DNA from: Pseudomonas sp. 6D_7.1_Bac1
GTDB lineage: Bacteria > Pseudomonadota > Gammaproteobacteria > Pseudomonadales > Pseudomonadaceae
Assembly: GCF_025465945.1 (NCBI RefSeq)
Contig: NZ_JANLNW010000016.1
Coordinates: 1 to 64,000, forward strand
Reading direction: 5' to 3'
Length of the DNA: 64,000 bases
Made by a program: the position numbers and the translations under genes. The notes beneath the pieces are model-generated. The model was not told the DNA's origin. It ran no database searches and saw only the letters and a list, made by a program, of their open reading frames with translations. Each line of letters opens with the position of its first letter. Positions within the stretch are counted from its first letter, which is position 1. Positions 1 to 9,306 of the stretch are shown piece after piece.

Positions 1-44
<44 letters not shown>

Positions 45-74
45 ACAGGGGATTGGTGTGATGTTCAAAAGCAT

Positions 75-111
75 AAAAAAGCCCCGCCTGGGTTACCAGG
101 CGGGGCTTTTT
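75..111. terminator. Bidirectional Rho-independent terminator downstream of rne
   Basis: The arms AGCCCCGCCTGG and CCAGGCGGGGCT form a strong GC-rich stem. An A-run precedes it and a T-run follows it, so it can terminate on both strands. On the minus strand it lies just after the rne stop codon and would end the rne transcript. Confidence 0.9.
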
Positions 112-125
112 AGTGGCTGATGGAA

Positions 126-3100
126 TCAGGCGAGGGGTTTAGGCTCGTGCTCTTTTTCCAGGGCCTCAGGTTTTTGCTCTACCGCGTGTTCGACGGAACG
201 CAGGTTTTCGTCGATGGCTGGGGCAGCAGGTTCGGCAGCGACTTCAGCGGCCGGGGCAGGGGCTGCCTCGACAACTTCAGCGACAACCGGAGCCGGCTCG
301 GCAGCAACAACCGGTGCAGCAGCGGCAGCCAGTTCGGCTTCCTTCTGCAGAAGCTCGGCTTCACGTTTGCGGCGACGCACTTCACGTGGGTCGTTCGGCG
401 CACGACCACTTTCGGTCAGGGCACTGACAGGCGCTGCTTCGACAACCGGCGCCACCACTTCGGCAACCACTGGCGCGGCTACTGGAGCAGGTTCGGCGGC
501 AACAACGACCGGGGCAACCACTTCAGCGACTGGCGCTGGAGCTTCGACAGCTGCAGTCTCTGCAACCCAGTTGAACGCAGTTTGCTCTTCGCGAACCTCA
601 GGTGCTTTTTCAGCGACCGGTGCTTCAACCACAGGCTCGGCAGCGACGACTGGCTGTTCGGCAACTACGGCTGGTTCAACAGCAGCGTGAACTTCAGGCT
701 GTGCTTCACGAACTGGAGCTACTTCGACGGCAGGAGCGACTGGCGCTTCGATTGCAGTGGTTGCTTCTACGACAGGCGCTTCAACCTGAGCCACTTCCTG
801 AACAGCTTCTTCAGTCGCGGCAGCGGTAGCGCGTTCAGCTTGCTGGTGAGCCTGGGCTTCAGCGGGGGCGCTGATCACCGTGCTGGCAACAGCGGCAGTA
901 ACGGCCAGGCCGGCAGCCAGTTCAGCGCCACTTGGCTCTTCGCCGGTTTCGGACTCTTCCGACCCTTCAATCACGTTGCCGTTGGCATCGCGTTGACGCT
1001 CGCGACGGTTGCTGCGACGACGCTGACCACGGGAGCGGCGGCGTGGACGATCGCCTTCGGCGTTGTCCTGACCGTCTTCCTGCAGTTGCTCTTCGTTGGT
1101 CGGCAACTCTTCTTCGGCGACCGCAGCGGTCTGTTCGGCACGTGGCTGACGCTCTTCACGCGGTGGGCGCGGTGCGCGCTCTTCACGTGGCTGGCGAGCC
1201 GGACGCTCTTCAGTCGCGGCAGTCACAGCTGCGGCAGCGGCAACGGCTGGAGCGGCATCCAGAGGTTCACGCAGTTCACGAACCGGGCGTTCTTCACGCT
1301 CGCCACGTGGCTTGCGATCTTCACGAGGAGCGCGTGGTGCGCGTTCTTCACGCGGTGGACGTGGTGCACGTTCTTCGCGAGCGACTGCCGGAGTCTCTTC
1401 GCGGGCTTCGCGTGGTTGACGTTCTTCACGAGGCTCGCGTGGTGCGCGTTCTTCACGAGGGGCACGTTCTTCGCGCGGCTTGCGTTCTTCATCGCGGCGA
1501 CCGTTACGGTTGCGGCTCTGCTGACGACCGTTGCGGCGCTCTTCGTTGCGTGCCGGGCGCTCGGTGGCTGGCTTTTCAACCACAACCGGAGCCGCTGGCT
1601 CTTCCTTGGTGGCGAACAGGCTGACGAGCGACTTCACCAGGCCTTTGAACAGGCTTGGCTCAGGGGCTGCGGCCGGTGCAGCAACCGGGGCGGCAGCGAC
1701 TTCGGTCGGAACCGGAGCGTTGGCGCGGGCTGGAGCGGTTTTCACAGCAGCTTCCTGGCGAACCAGGGTGCGGGTGGCGGCGGCCGGTTGAACTTCTTCC
1801 ACTTCAGCAGCGGCAGCAGCGATTTCGTAGCTGGACTGGTTGGTGTGGGCTTCCGGGCTGTCATCGCGCAGACGCTGAACTTCGAAATGCGGGGTTTCGA
1901 GGTGATCGTTTGGCAGGATGACGATGCGAGCACGAGTGCGCAGTTCGATCTTGGTGATCGAGTTGCGCTTTTCGTTGAGCAGGAACGCAGCAACCGGAAT
2001 CGGCACTTGTGCACGAACTTCGGCGGTGCGGTCTTTCAGGGCTTCTTCTTCGATCAGGCGCAGAATGGCCAGCGACAGCGACTCAACGTCACGGATGATG
2101 CCGGTGCCGTTGCAACGTGGGCAGACGATGCCGCTGCTTTCGCCCAGCGATGGACGCAGGCGCTGACGGGACATTTCCAGCAGGCCGAAGCGCGAGATGC
2201 GACCGACTTGCACGCGAGCGCGGTCGGCTTCCAGGCATTCGCGGACTTTTTCTTCCACGGCGCGCTGGTTCTTGGCAGGGGTCATGTCGATGAAGTCGAT
2301 GACGATCAGGCCGCCGATGTCGCGCAGGCGCAACTGACGGGCGATTTCTTCAGCGGCTTCAAGGTTGGTCTGCAGGGCGGTTTCTTCGATGTCGCTGCCT
2401 TTGGTGGCGCGCGCCGAGTTGATGTCGATGGACACCAGGGCTTCGGTCGGATCGATAACGATGGAGCCGCCGGAAGGCAGTTCAACGACGCGCTGGAAGG
2501 CGGTCTCGATCTGGCTTTCGATCTGGAAGCGGTTGAACAGCGGAACGCTGTCTTCGTACAGCTTGATCTTGCTGGCGTACTGCGGCATCACCTGGCGAAT
2601 GAAGGTCAGGGCTTCGTCCTGGGCTTCAACGCTGTCGATCAGCACTTCGCCGATGTCCTGGCGCAGGTAGTCGCGGATTGCGCGGATGATTACGTTGCTT
2701 TCCTGGTAGATCAGGAAAGGCGCGGAACGATCCAGCGAGGCTTCTTTGATAGCGGTCCACAGTTGCAGCAGGTAGTCGAGGTCCCACTGCATTTCTTCGC
2801 TGCTGCGGCCAAGGCCGGCAGTGCGCACGATCAGACCCATGTCAGCCGGGGCAACCAGGCCGTTCAGGGCTTCGCGCAGTTCGTTGCGCTCTTCACCTTC
2901 GATGCGACGGGAAATACCGCCAGCACGCGGGTTGTTCGGCATCAGAACCAGATAACGACCGGCCAGGCTGATGAAGGTGGTCAGGGCGGCGCCCTTGTTG
3001 CCACGTTCTTCTTTTTCGACCTGAACGATGACTTCCTGGCCTTCGCTCAGGACGTCCTTGATATTGACGCGGCCTTCAGGGGCTTTCTTGAAGTATTCGC

Positions 3101-3323
3101 GGGAGATTTCTTTGAGGGGCAGGAAGCCGTGGCGCTCAGAGCCGAAATCGACAAAGGCAGCCTCAAGGCTTGGTTCGATGCGAGTAATCCGGCCTTTATA
3201 GATGTTGGCCTTTTTCTGCTCGCGTGCACCGGATTCAATGTCCAGGTCGTAGAGGCGCTGGCCGTCTACCAGTGCAACACGCAACTCTTCAGGTTGAGTT
3301 GCGTTAATCAGCATTCTTTTCAT
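126..3323 (-). CDS. rne: Ribonuclease E
   Basis: This is the single-strand-specific endoribonuclease that nucleates the RNA degradosome and processes rRNA, tRNA and mRNA. The N-terminal half (about residues 1-530) has the S1 and catalytic region, including the conserved acidic motifs VSIDINS and VIDFIDM and the zinc-link cysteines in CPRCNGTG. The C-terminal half is low-complexity: an Arg/Glu-rich block built from PREER-type repeats (DNA about 1140-1520), then an Ala/Val/Pro/Glu-rich tail. The start chosen is the ATG at 3323 ([10 protein letters not shown]), which matches the family start and gives 1065 aa. An upstream in-frame start at 3371 would add 16 unconserved residues. The gene is divergent from rluC. 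Confidence 0.97.
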   Translation of the reverse strand: MKRMLINATQPEELRVALVDGQRLYDLDIESGAREQKKANIYKGRITRIEPSLEAAFVDFGSERHGFLPLKEISREYFKKAPEGRVNIKDVLSEGQEVIVQVEKEERGNKGAALTTFISLAGRYLVLMPNNPRAGGISRRIEGEERNELREALNGLVAPADMGLIVRTAGLGRSSEEMQWDLDYLLQLWTAIKEASLDRSAPFLIYQESNVIIRAIRDYLRQDIGEVLIDSVEAQDEALTFIRQVMPQYASKIKLYEDSVPLFNRFQIESQIETAFQRVVELPSGGSIVIDPTEALVSIDINSARATKGSDIEETALQTNLEAAEEIARQLRLRDIGGLIVIDFIDMTPAKNQRAVEEKVRECLEADRARVQVGRISRFGLLEMSRQRLRPSLGESSGIVCPRCNGTGIIRDVESLSLAILRLIEEEALKDRTAEVRAQVPIPVAAFLLNEKRNSITKIELRTRARIVILPNDHLETPHFEVQRLRDDSPEAHTNQSSYEIAAAAAEVEEVQPAAATRTLVRQEAAVKTAPARANAPVPTEVAAAPVAAPAAAPEPSLFKGLVKSLVSLFATKEEPAAPVVVEKPATERPARNEERRNGRQQSRNRNGRRDEERKPREERAPREERAPREPREERQPREAREETPAVAREERAPRPPREERAPRAPREDRKPRGEREERPVRELREPLDAAPAVAAAAAVTAATEERPARQPREERAPRPPREERQPRAEQTAAVAEEELPTNEEQLQEDGQDNAEGDRPRRRSRGQRRRSNRRERQRDANGNVIEGSEESETGEEPSGAELAAGLAVTAAVASTVISAPAEAQAHQQAERATAAATEEAVQEVAQVEAPVVEATTAIEAPVAPAVEVAPVREAQPEVHAAVEPAVVAEQPVVAAEPVVEAPVAEKAPEVREEQTAFNWVAETAAVEAPAPVAEVVAPVVVAAEPAPVAAPVVAEVVAPVVEAAPVSALTESGRAPNDPREVRRRKREAELLQKEAELAAAAAPVVAAEPAPVVAEVVEAAPAPAAEVAAEPAAPAIDENLRSVEHAVEQKPEALEKEHEPKPLA

Positions 3324-3999
3324 GTAGTACCGTCGGTTTCCGGGCTGCCGGAAACGGCGTTCGGCACACACGACTTCTCACGGTCGGTGTCAGGTGCGTC
3401 AGGAGTGGTTGGCCACTCCCGTGTCTAGCGAGGTCCGACCAATTGGGTCGGCGTCGCGACGTACGCGTCCTGCTTGCTGTGGCTACTTAAGCACTCAGTC
3501 AGGAGGAGGAATCAACCGGCGACTGTGGACGAGATGAAGCGTCTAAATATAAGCCTAGTGCTACACAGTCCGACGGTTGTGCATCTCCACCCTACACGTA
3601 TCCCTGATAATTCGGGTGCTGCCGCGCGCAGAATCCGCAGCGGGTTGGCATTTACCGTGTTCTCCAGTGGGGAGTTCACGCTCATGGCTACACAAGACTG
3701 GGTGATAGCTGTTTTGCTGGCACTCAGCTTGTAACAGGCGTTGTTTCCGAAGCATTCGCTTAAGGGCTGGTTCGAGACTGACTGCACTTTGTGAACTGGC
3801 CGTAAATATCGGCGCATCAGACGAGTGGTTACTCTGTTGCTGCGCTCGCTTCAGGCCTCATGTCACCTGCGCTTGTTACAATCACGAACCTTCCAATCGT
3901 TGCGAAAGCCCCGTAGGACGGCCTCGCGTCCTGATGAATTGCGTTGGTCAGGGCCGGCAATCTGCCGCTTGTCCTCTGTCCGGGCCGCTTTTGGCGGTG
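3324..3999 (-). promoter_or_regulatory. Long structured 5' leader of rne
   Basis: About 675 nt separate the predicted rne start site from its ATG, with no credible coding sequence on either strand. Near the start codon there are successive hairpins: GGAGTGG/CCACTCC (3402-3419), CCGACC/GGTCGG (3435-3451) and the palindrome CGTCGCGACG just beyond. In E. coli the long rne leader lets RNase E regulate its own mRNA. A similar role here is an inference from position and structure, not from homology I can see. Confidence 0.5.
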
Positions 4000-4005
4000 T
4001 TCGCG

Positions 4006-4034
4006 ACTATAGCAGCAATGATTAAGTGCTTCAA
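4006..4034 (-). promoter_or_regulatory. Predicted sigma-70 promoter of rne
   Basis: Read on the minus strand: TTGAAG (4029-4034), a 17-nt spacer, then TATAGT (4006-4011). The spacing is ideal and both hexamers are close to consensus. The start site would be near 3999. Confidence 0.6.
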
Positions 4035-4050
4035 TTCCATAAAAAATTGT

Positions 4051-4056
4051 TATCAT
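4051..4056 (+). promoter_or_regulatory. Possible -10 element of rluC
   Basis: TATCAT ends 7 nt before the rluC ATG, and no Shine-Dalgarno lies between them. If used, the mRNA would be leaderless or nearly so. The matching -35 region (around 4028-4033) is poor and overlaps the rne -35, so this is a weak call. Confidence 0.3.
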
Positions 4057-4063
4057 TCGCGGC

Positions 4064-5023
4064 ATGACGACTACTGCCCCCTCGACTCCAAGCGTACAAC
4101 TGCTTGAGGTCTCGCCGGAATATGCCGGCCAACGTATTGATAACTTCCTTCTCGCTCGGCTCAAAGGCGTGCCCAAGACCTTGATTTACCGCATTTTGCG
4201 TAAAGGCGAAGTGCGTGTGAACAAAGGTCGGATCAAGCCCGAATACAAGCTGCAGGCGGGCGACATCGTGCGCGTGCCGCCGGTGCGTGTGCCGGAACGC
4301 GACGAGCCTGTGCCATTGGCGCAAGGTTTGTTGCAGCGACTCGAGGCCTCGATTGTCTTCGAAGACAAGGCGCTGATCGTGATCAACAAGCCCGCCGGGA
4401 TTGCTGTGCACGGTGGTAGCGGCCTGAACTACGGGGTGATCGAAGCGTTTCGGCAGTTGCGTCCGGACGCCAAGGAGCTTGAGCTGGTTCACCGCCTGGA
4501 CCGCGATACTTCCGGTCTGCTGATGATCGCGAAAAAACGCAGCATGCTGCGCCATCTGCACGCTGCCTTGCGTGGCGATGGTGTCGACAAGCGTTATATG
4601 GCGCTGGTTCGCGGCAATTGGGCTACTTCCATCAAGAGCGTCCGAGCGCCGTTGCAGAAGAGTAATCTGCGTTCCGGCGAGCGCATGGTGGAAGTGGATG
4701 AGGAGGGCAAGGAAGCGCTGACCCTGTTCAAGGTACTGCGCCGCTTTGGCGACTTCGCAACCATGGTCGAAGCCAAGCCTGTTACCGGCCGTACTCACCA
4801 GATTCGCGTCCATACCCTGCACGCTGGTCATTGTATCGCCGGCGATACCAAGTACGGCGACGAGGGTTTCTCCAAGGAAATTCGTGATCTGGGTGGCAAG
4901 CGCCTGTTCCTGCACGCTTACATGCTCACTGTACCGCTGCCTGATGGTGGCGAGTTGAAGCTTCAGGCCCCTGTCGATGAAATGTGGGCCAAGACCGTGG
5001 AGCGCCTGAGTGTTGCACCCTGA
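4064..5023 (+). CDS. rluC: 23S rRNA pseudouridine synthase RluC
   Basis: Makes pseudouridine at three positions of 23S rRNA (955, 2504 and 2580 in E. coli numbering). The 319-aa protein has an N-terminal S4 RNA-binding region (about residues 22-75, [14 protein letters not shown] onward) and the RluA-type catalytic domain with HRLDRDTSG, whose Asp146 is the expected catalytic residue. A long rluC reading frame conserved next to rne is standard in Pseudomonas. The start is the ATG at 4064, which has no visible Shine-Dalgarno. The 3' end overlaps the next gene by 14 bp, suggesting coupled translation. Confidence 0.96.
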   Translation: MTTTAPSTPSVQLLEVSPEYAGQRIDNFLLARLKGVPKTLIYRILRKGEVRVNKGRIKPEYKLQAGDIVRVPPVRVPERDEPVPLAQGLLQRLEASIVFEDKALIVINKPAGIAVHGGSGLNYGVIEAFRQLRPDAKELELVHRLDRDTSGLLMIAKKRSMLRHLHAALRGDGVDKRYMALVRGNWATSIKSVRAPLQKSNLRSGERMVEVDEEGKEALTLFKVLRRFGDFATMVEAKPVTGRTHQIRVHTLHAGHCIAGDTKYGDEGFSKEIRDLGGKRLFLHAYMLTVPLPDGGELKLQAPVDEMWAKTVERLSVAP

Positions 5024-5675
5024 GTACAAACTGCTGATCTTCGATTGGGACGGCACGCTGGCCGATTCCATTGGTCGGATTGTCGAGGCCATGCATGTGG
5101 CGTCGCAACGGTCCGGTTTTCAGTTGCGCGATGATCTGGCCGTCAAGGGCATCATCGGTCTGGGCTTGCCGGAAGCGATTCGGACCTTGTATCCGGAGAT
5201 TGGCGATGATGAGCTGGTAGCGTTTCGTCAGCACTATGCGGATCACTACATCGCGTCGGAAGCTGTGCCTTCGCCTTTGTTCGAAGGTGTCGTCGAGTCG
5301 CTTGAGGCGTTTCGCTCTGAGGGTTATCGCCTGGCTGTGGCGACCGGCAAAGCGCGTCGCGGACTGGATCGTGTGCTGAAGTCTCACGGCTGGGAGGATT
5401 ATTTCGATATCACCCGCGCCGCCGATGAAACCGCCAGCAAGCCGCATCCGTTGATGCTTGAGCAGATTCTGGCCCATTGCGACGTCCACCCGGAGCAGGC
5501 GTTGATGGTGGGGGATTCGTCGTTCGATCTGCAGATGGCACGCAATGCCGGGATGGATTCGGTTGCCGTCAGCTATGGCGCTCAATCGATAGAAGCCTTG
5601 CGCGTGTTCGAGCCGCGTCTGGCCATTGATCATTTTTCGCAATTGCACGCCTGGCTGGGTCGGCGGGCCAATTAA
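5010..5675 (+). CDS. HAD-IA family hydrolase (phosphoglycolate phosphatase-like)
   Basis: A 221-aa haloacid dehalogenase-type phosphatase. Motif I is FDWDGTLAD with nucleophile Asp12 and Asp14, the ATGKARRG region holds motif II, and [14 protein letters not shown] carries the motif IV acidic residues. The cap insertion after motif I is helical, as in subfamily IA. The substrate cannot be read from sequence; phosphoglycolate or another small sugar phosphate is plausible. Translation starts at a GTG (5010) inside the end of rluC, and sppA follows 21 bp later, so the three are probably one operon. Confidence 0.9.
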   Translation: MLHPEYKLLIFDWDGTLADSIGRIVEAMHVASQRSGFQLRDDLAVKGIIGLGLPEAIRTLYPEIGDDELVAFRQHYADHYIASEAVPSPLFEGVVESLEAFRSEGYRLAVATGKARRGLDRVLKSHGWEDYFDITRAADETASKPHPLMLEQILAHCDVHPEQALMVGDSSFDLQMARNAGMDSVAVSYGAQSIEALRVFEPRLAIDHFSQLHAWLGRRAN

Positions 5676-5696
5676 GTTCTTGTTGGGGTGGGTGAA

Positions 5697-6686
5697 ATGA
5701 CTGACGAATGGAAGGCGCCAGCCAAGGCCAGCGCCGAAGGTGGCGATGACAAGAGCTGGAAGCTGCTTGAGAAAACCCTGCTTGCAGGCGTGCAGGAGCA
5801 GCGTCGTTCGCGGCGTTGGGGGATTTTCTTCAAGCTGCTGACCTTCGTTTATCTGCTTGCCGCGCTGATCCTCTTCACGCCACTGGTGAGCATTGAAAAA
5901 AGCGCGACCCGTGGGTCGGGTTATACGGCACTGATCGACGTGAGCGGGATGATTGCCGACAAGGAGTCGGCCAGCGCCGACAATATCGTCAGCGGTTTGC
6001 GCGCTGCGTTCGAGGACCCGAAGGTCAAGGGTATCGTGCTGCGGATCAACAGCCCGGGCGGCAGTCCGGTGCAGTCGGGTTATGTCTACGATGAAATTGG
6101 TCGTCTGCGTGCCCTGCATCCGCAGATCAAGGTTTACGCGGTGATTTCCGATCTCGGTGCTTCGGGTGCTTACTACATTGCCAGCGCGGCGGACCAGATC
6201 TACGCCGACAAGGCGAGCCTGGTGGGCTCCATTGGCGTGACAGCGGCCGGCTATGGGTTTGTCGGCACCATGGAGAAGCTCGGTGTCGAGCGTCGGACCT
6301 ACACTTCGGGCGAGCACAAGTCGTTCCTCGATCCGTTCCAGCCAGAAAAACCTGAAGAGACCAAGTTCTGGCAGAGCGTGCTGGACACCACTCACCAGCA
6401 GTTCATCGCCAGCGTCAAAAAGGGCCGTGGCGATCGCCTGAAGGACAAAGAGCATCCAGAGCTGTTCTCCGGACTGGTCTGGTCAGGTGAGCAGGCGCTG
6501 CCATTGGGCTTGATCGATGGCCTGGGCAGCGCCAGTTCGGTGGCGCGTGACGTGATTGGCGAGAAAGAGCTGGTCGACTTCACGGTTCAAGAGTCGACGT
6601 TCGACCGCTTCTCGAAAAAGCTCGGCGCCGGCGTGGCTGAGCAGTTGGCAATGTGGATGGGCTTCCAGGGACCTGCATTGCGCTGA
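5697..6686 (+). CDS. sppA: Signal peptide peptidase SppA (S49 family, short form)
   Basis: An inner-membrane serine protease that degrades leftover signal peptides. An N-terminal cytoplasmic stretch leads to one membrane segment (about residues 42-64), then the periplasmic S49 domain. The expected Ser-Lys dyad is visible: Ser156 in GASGAYY and Lys208 in GEHKSF. NSPGG before the active site is typical. At 329 aa it is the short, single-domain type. The ATG at 5697 was preferred over the in-frame GTG at 5688 because a purine-rich GGGGTGGGTGAA lies directly before it. It is the last gene of the rluC operon, followed by a terminator. Confidence 0.93.
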   Translation: MTDEWKAPAKASAEGGDDKSWKLLEKTLLAGVQEQRRSRRWGIFFKLLTFVYLLAALILFTPLVSIEKSATRGSGYTALIDVSGMIADKESASADNIVSGLRAAFEDPKVKGIVLRINSPGGSPVQSGYVYDEIGRLRALHPQIKVYAVISDLGASGAYYIASAADQIYADKASLVGSIGVTAAGYGFVGTMEKLGVERRTYTSGEHKSFLDPFQPEKPEETKFWQSVLDTTHQQFIASVKKGRGDRLKDKEHPELFSGLVWSGEQALPLGLIDGLGSASSVARDVIGEKELVDFTVQESTFDRFSKKLGAGVAEQLAMWMGFQGPALR

Positions 6687-6701
6687 TCATTGTGCAGCAT
6701 C

Positions 6702-6732
6702 AAAAAAACCGGCCTGCGTGGCCGGTTTTTTG
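6702..6732 (+). terminator. Rho-independent terminator after sppA
   Basis: AAAAACCGGCC and GGCCGGTTTTTT form a stem with a four- to five-base loop and a T-run. It is symmetric and could also serve the convergent Maf-family gene on the minus strand. Confidence 0.9.
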
Positions 6733-6758
6733 TGTTTGTGATGGGGTGATGTGTGCGT

Positions 6759-7337
6759 TCAGGGGATCTGCACGCCCTCGGCCAGCAACATGTCCACCAG
6801 GCGAATCAGCGGCAGGCCGACCAGGCTGGTGGCGTCCGGGCCTTCGGTGCTTTGAAACAGGCTTACACCCAATCCCTCGGCTTTGAAGCTGCCAGCGCAG
6901 TCGTAGGGCTGCTCGGTGCGCAGGTAGCGATCGATGCGTGCCTGGTCGAGCGTGCGCATGTGGACGGTGAAAGGAATGCAGTCGAGCTGGTACTGACCGG
7001 TCTGGCTGTTGAGCAGTGCCAGGCCGGTCAGGAAGGTCACGCTGGCGCCGCTGGCGGCCAGTAGCTGCTCACGGGCCTTCTCGAAGGTGTGGGGTTTGCC
7101 GATAATCTGTCCGTCGAGTACCGCCGCCTGGTCAGAGCCGATAATCAAATGGGCAGGATGACTGCCGGCCAGTGCCTGGGCTTTTTCATGAGCCAGGCGT
7201 TTTACCAGTTCGCGGGCTGACTCGCCCGGTTGATGGCTTTCGTCGATATCCGGTGAGCAGCAGGTAAACGGCAGTTGCAAGCGGGCCAGTAATTCGCGGC
7301 GATAGACCGAGCTTGAAGCAAGTAATAAAGGCAGCAT
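6759..7337 (-). CDS. yceF: Maf-family nucleotide pyrophosphatase (YceF type)
   Basis: A 192-aa house-cleaning enzyme of the Maf/YceF family, which hydrolyses modified nucleoside triphosphates; the YceF subgroup prefers 7-methyl-GTP. The family signature is at the N terminus, where SSSVYRRELL follows LLLA, and the central GSDQAAVLDG supplies the catalytic Asp and Gln. The ATG at 7337 is chosen because GGAGAG sits just before it; a TTG four codons upstream lacks a ribosome site. Its position divergent from yceD-rpmF is conserved in gammaproteobacteria. The subgroup assignment is an inference. Confidence 0.9.
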   Translation of the reverse strand: MLPLLLASSSVYRRELLARLQLPFTCCSPDIDESHQPGESARELVKRLAHEKAQALAGSHPAHLIIGSDQAAVLDGQIIGKPHTFEKAREQLLAASGASVTFLTGLALLNSQTGQYQLDCIPFTVHMRTLDQARIDRYLRTEQPYDCAGSFKAEGLGVSLFQSTEGPDATSLVGLPLIRLVDMLLAEGVQIP

Positions 7338-7405
7338 ACGGCTCTCCAAAAGTCAGTCGCAAATTCTAGCGGGGCTTCCAAGTGACGGACAGGGCTGAAT
7401 TTCCT

Positions 7406-7433
7406 TTGACATGGCTGGGTGCATCCCTATAAT
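7406..7433 (+). promoter_or_regulatory. Consensus sigma-70 promoter of yceD-rpmF-plsX-fab
   Basis: TTGACA (7406-7411), 16 nt, TATAAT (7428-7433): both hexamers match consensus exactly. The expected start site is about 7440, only 0-4 nt before the yceD ATG at 7443, so the transcript should be almost leaderless. It likely drives the long lipid-synthesis block downstream. Confidence 0.85.
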
Positions 7434-7442
7434 GCTGCGCCT

Positions 7443-7970
7443 ATGTTGAATGACCCGATTCCACCTCACGTTGACCCGCGCAAATTGGCTGATCGTGGCA
7501 CCACCCTTCAAGGTGAAATGCTGCTGGCCGATTTGGAGAGACTCTGCGACCCGCTTTCCGACACTGTCGGTACGGTGCAGGCTAAATTCGTTTTTGAGCG
7601 AGATGAACGTAAATCTGTGGTAATCCACAGCTTTATCGACACCGAAGTCAAAATGGTTTGCCAGCGTTGTCTTGAGCTGGTCACCCTGCCGATTCACAGC
7701 GAATGCAGTTATGCTGTGGTGAAGGAGGGTGCGAATACCCAGTCGTTGCCGAAAGGTTATGACGTGCTGGAACTGGGCGAAGATCCTTTGGATCTGCAGT
7801 CACTGATCGAGGAGGAGCTTTTGCTCGCCTTGCCCATTGTGCCTGCTCATCATCCGGAAGAATGCCAGCAGCCGGCGGGTCTCGATGAGCCCGAACCGAG
7901 CGAGGACGAGGTAACGCGGTCCAACCCGTTCAGTGTATTGGCGCAGTTAAAGCGTGACCCAAACGTTTAG
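7443..7970 (+). CDS. yceD: YceD family protein (DUF177, 23S rRNA accumulation)
   Basis: A 175-aa protein of the YceD/DUF177 family, linked in bacteria and plants to 23S rRNA accumulation. The conserved CQRCLELV with its paired cysteines and the acidic ELGEDPLDL segment followed by the EELLLALP region are family hallmarks. It begins MLNDPIPPHVDPRKL. A GTG eight codons upstream is in frame but lies inside the predicted promoter. There is no Shine-Dalgarno, fitting the nearly leaderless start predicted. It is followed 13 bp later by rpmF, its usual partner. Confidence 0.94.
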   Translation: MLNDPIPPHVDPRKLADRGTTLQGEMLLADLERLCDPLSDTVGTVQAKFVFERDERKSVVIHSFIDTEVKMVCQRCLELVTLPIHSECSYAVVKEGANTQSLPKGYDVLELGEDPLDLQSLIEEELLLALPIVPAHHPEECQQPAGLDEPEPSEDEVTRSNPFSVLAQLKRDPNV

Positions 7971-7983
7971 GAGTTAATCAATT

Positions 7984-8166
7984 ATGGCTGTTCAGCAGAA
8001 CAAAAAATCCCGCTCCGCCCGTGACATGCGTCGTTCGCACGATGCTCTCGAGGCAAGCACCCTGTCCGTAGAAAAGACCACTGGTGAAGTTCACCTGCGT
8101 CACCACGTATCGCCAGAAGGCGTATACCGTGGCCGTAAAGTGATCGACAAGGGCGCTGACGAGTAA
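7984..8166 (+). CDS. rpmF: 50S ribosomal protein L32
   Basis: A 60-aa basic protein starting [20 protein letters not shown], the bacterial L32 signature, with a good ribosome site (TAGGAG) upstream. This copy has no CxxC pair, so it is the zinc-independent form usual in gammaproteobacteria. Its position between yceD and plsX ties ribosome synthesis to lipid synthesis in one transcript, as in E. coli. Confidence 0.98.
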
Positions 8167-8169
8167 TCC

Positions 8170-9180
8170 TTGTCCGCTCAAGTCATCGCGATTGACGCAA
8201 TGGGCGGGGACTTCGGTCCCCGCAGCATTGTTCAGGCCAGCCTTGCTTGTCTGTCTGCTACGCCCTCGCTGCACCTGACCCTCGTCGGTCAACCTTCCCT
8301 GTTAGAAGAACTGATTGCCGGCCAGTTGGCTGTGGATCGCGCGCGCCTGACCATTGCGCCAGCCAGCGACGTCATCGGCATGGACGAAAAACCTTCCCAG
8401 GCCCTGCGTGGCAAGCCGGACTCGTCAATGCGGGTCGCCCTTGAGTTGTTGCGCGATGGCAAGGTTCAAGCGTGCGTCAGTGCCGGTAATACCGGTGCGC
8501 TAATGGCGTTGTCGCGTTATGTGCTCAAGACCTTGCCGGGTATCGATCGGCCAGCGATGGTGGCGGCGATCCCGACGCAGCGCGGTTATTGCCAGTTGCT
8601 TGATCTGGGGGCGAATGTCGATTGCAGTGCCGAGCATCTGTTCCAGTTCGCGGTGATGGGGTCGGTGGCTGCTGAAACCTTGGGTATTGTTCGTCCAAAG
8701 GTCGCGCTGTTGAATATCGGCACGGAAGACATCAAGGGCAATCAGCAGGTCAAGCTGGCAGCCACGCTGCTGCAAAATGCTCGTGGGCTGAATTACATCG
8801 GCTTCGTCGAGGGTGATGGCTTGTACCGTGGTGAGGCTGACGTGGTGGTCTGCGACGGATTTGTCGGCAATATCCTGCTCAAATCCAGTGAAGGTCTGGC
8901 GACCATGATTGCCGGTCGAATCGAGGCGTTGTTCAAGCGAAACCTGGCGTCGAGAGTGGTCGGGGCTTTGGCGTTGCCGCTGATGAGGCGCTTGCAGGCC
9001 GATCTGGCGCCGGCGCGACATAATGGCGCAAGTTTCCTCGGCTTGCAGGGGATCGTCGTCAAAAGTCACGGCTCGGCCGGTGTGCAGGGCTTTCAAAGTG
9101 CGATTCAGCGTGCCTTGATCGAGATTCAGGAGAACCTGCCGCAGCGGCTCCACGGTCGTCTTGAGGATTTGTTGCTTTAG
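8170..9180 (+). CDS. plsX: Phosphate acyltransferase PlsX
   Basis: Converts acyl-ACP and phosphate to acyl-phosphate, the donor for the first step of phospholipid synthesis. The 336-aa protein has the N-terminal [11 protein letters not shown] motif and the conserved GNTGALMA and DLGANVD segments. Start is a TTG at 8170, four bases after the rpmF stop, the only start that preserves the conserved N terminus ([14 protein letters not shown]); the weak start codon may hold PlsX output well below that of L32. The fabD gene follows after 126 bp. Confidence 0.96.
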   Translation: MSAQVIAIDAMGGDFGPRSIVQASLACLSATPSLHLTLVGQPSLLEELIAGQLAVDRARLTIAPASDVIGMDEKPSQALRGKPDSSMRVALELLRDGKVQACVSAGNTGALMALSRYVLKTLPGIDRPAMVAAIPTQRGYCQLLDLGANVDCSAEHLFQFAVMGSVAAETLGIVRPKVALLNIGTEDIKGNQQVKLAATLLQNARGLNYIGFVEGDGLYRGEADVVVCDGFVGNILLKSSEGLATMIAGRIEALFKRNLASRVVGALALPLMRRLQADLAPARHNGASFLGLQGIVVKSHGSAGVQGFQSAIQRALIEIQENLPQRLHGRLEDLLL

Positions 9181-9306
9181 GCATTTTCGTCGGACAATGC
9201 TTAAATGTGACCGCTCAGTTCAATTAGCCATCCAACTGTCAGTTTCTTGCGTCCAGCCGTACAGGACGTCAATTCTCCGACGACAAGATCATTAGGGGCT
9301 TGTTAC

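Noticed and set aside
120..3428. 1102-codon plus-strand frame opposite rne
   Set aside because: It mirrors rne codon for codon; the rne protein has all family motifs, while this product is a GC-driven artefact with low-complexity composition.
4926..6455. 509-codon minus frame across the HAD and sppA genes
   Set aside because: It lies opposite two well-recognised genes and has no motif or ribosome site.
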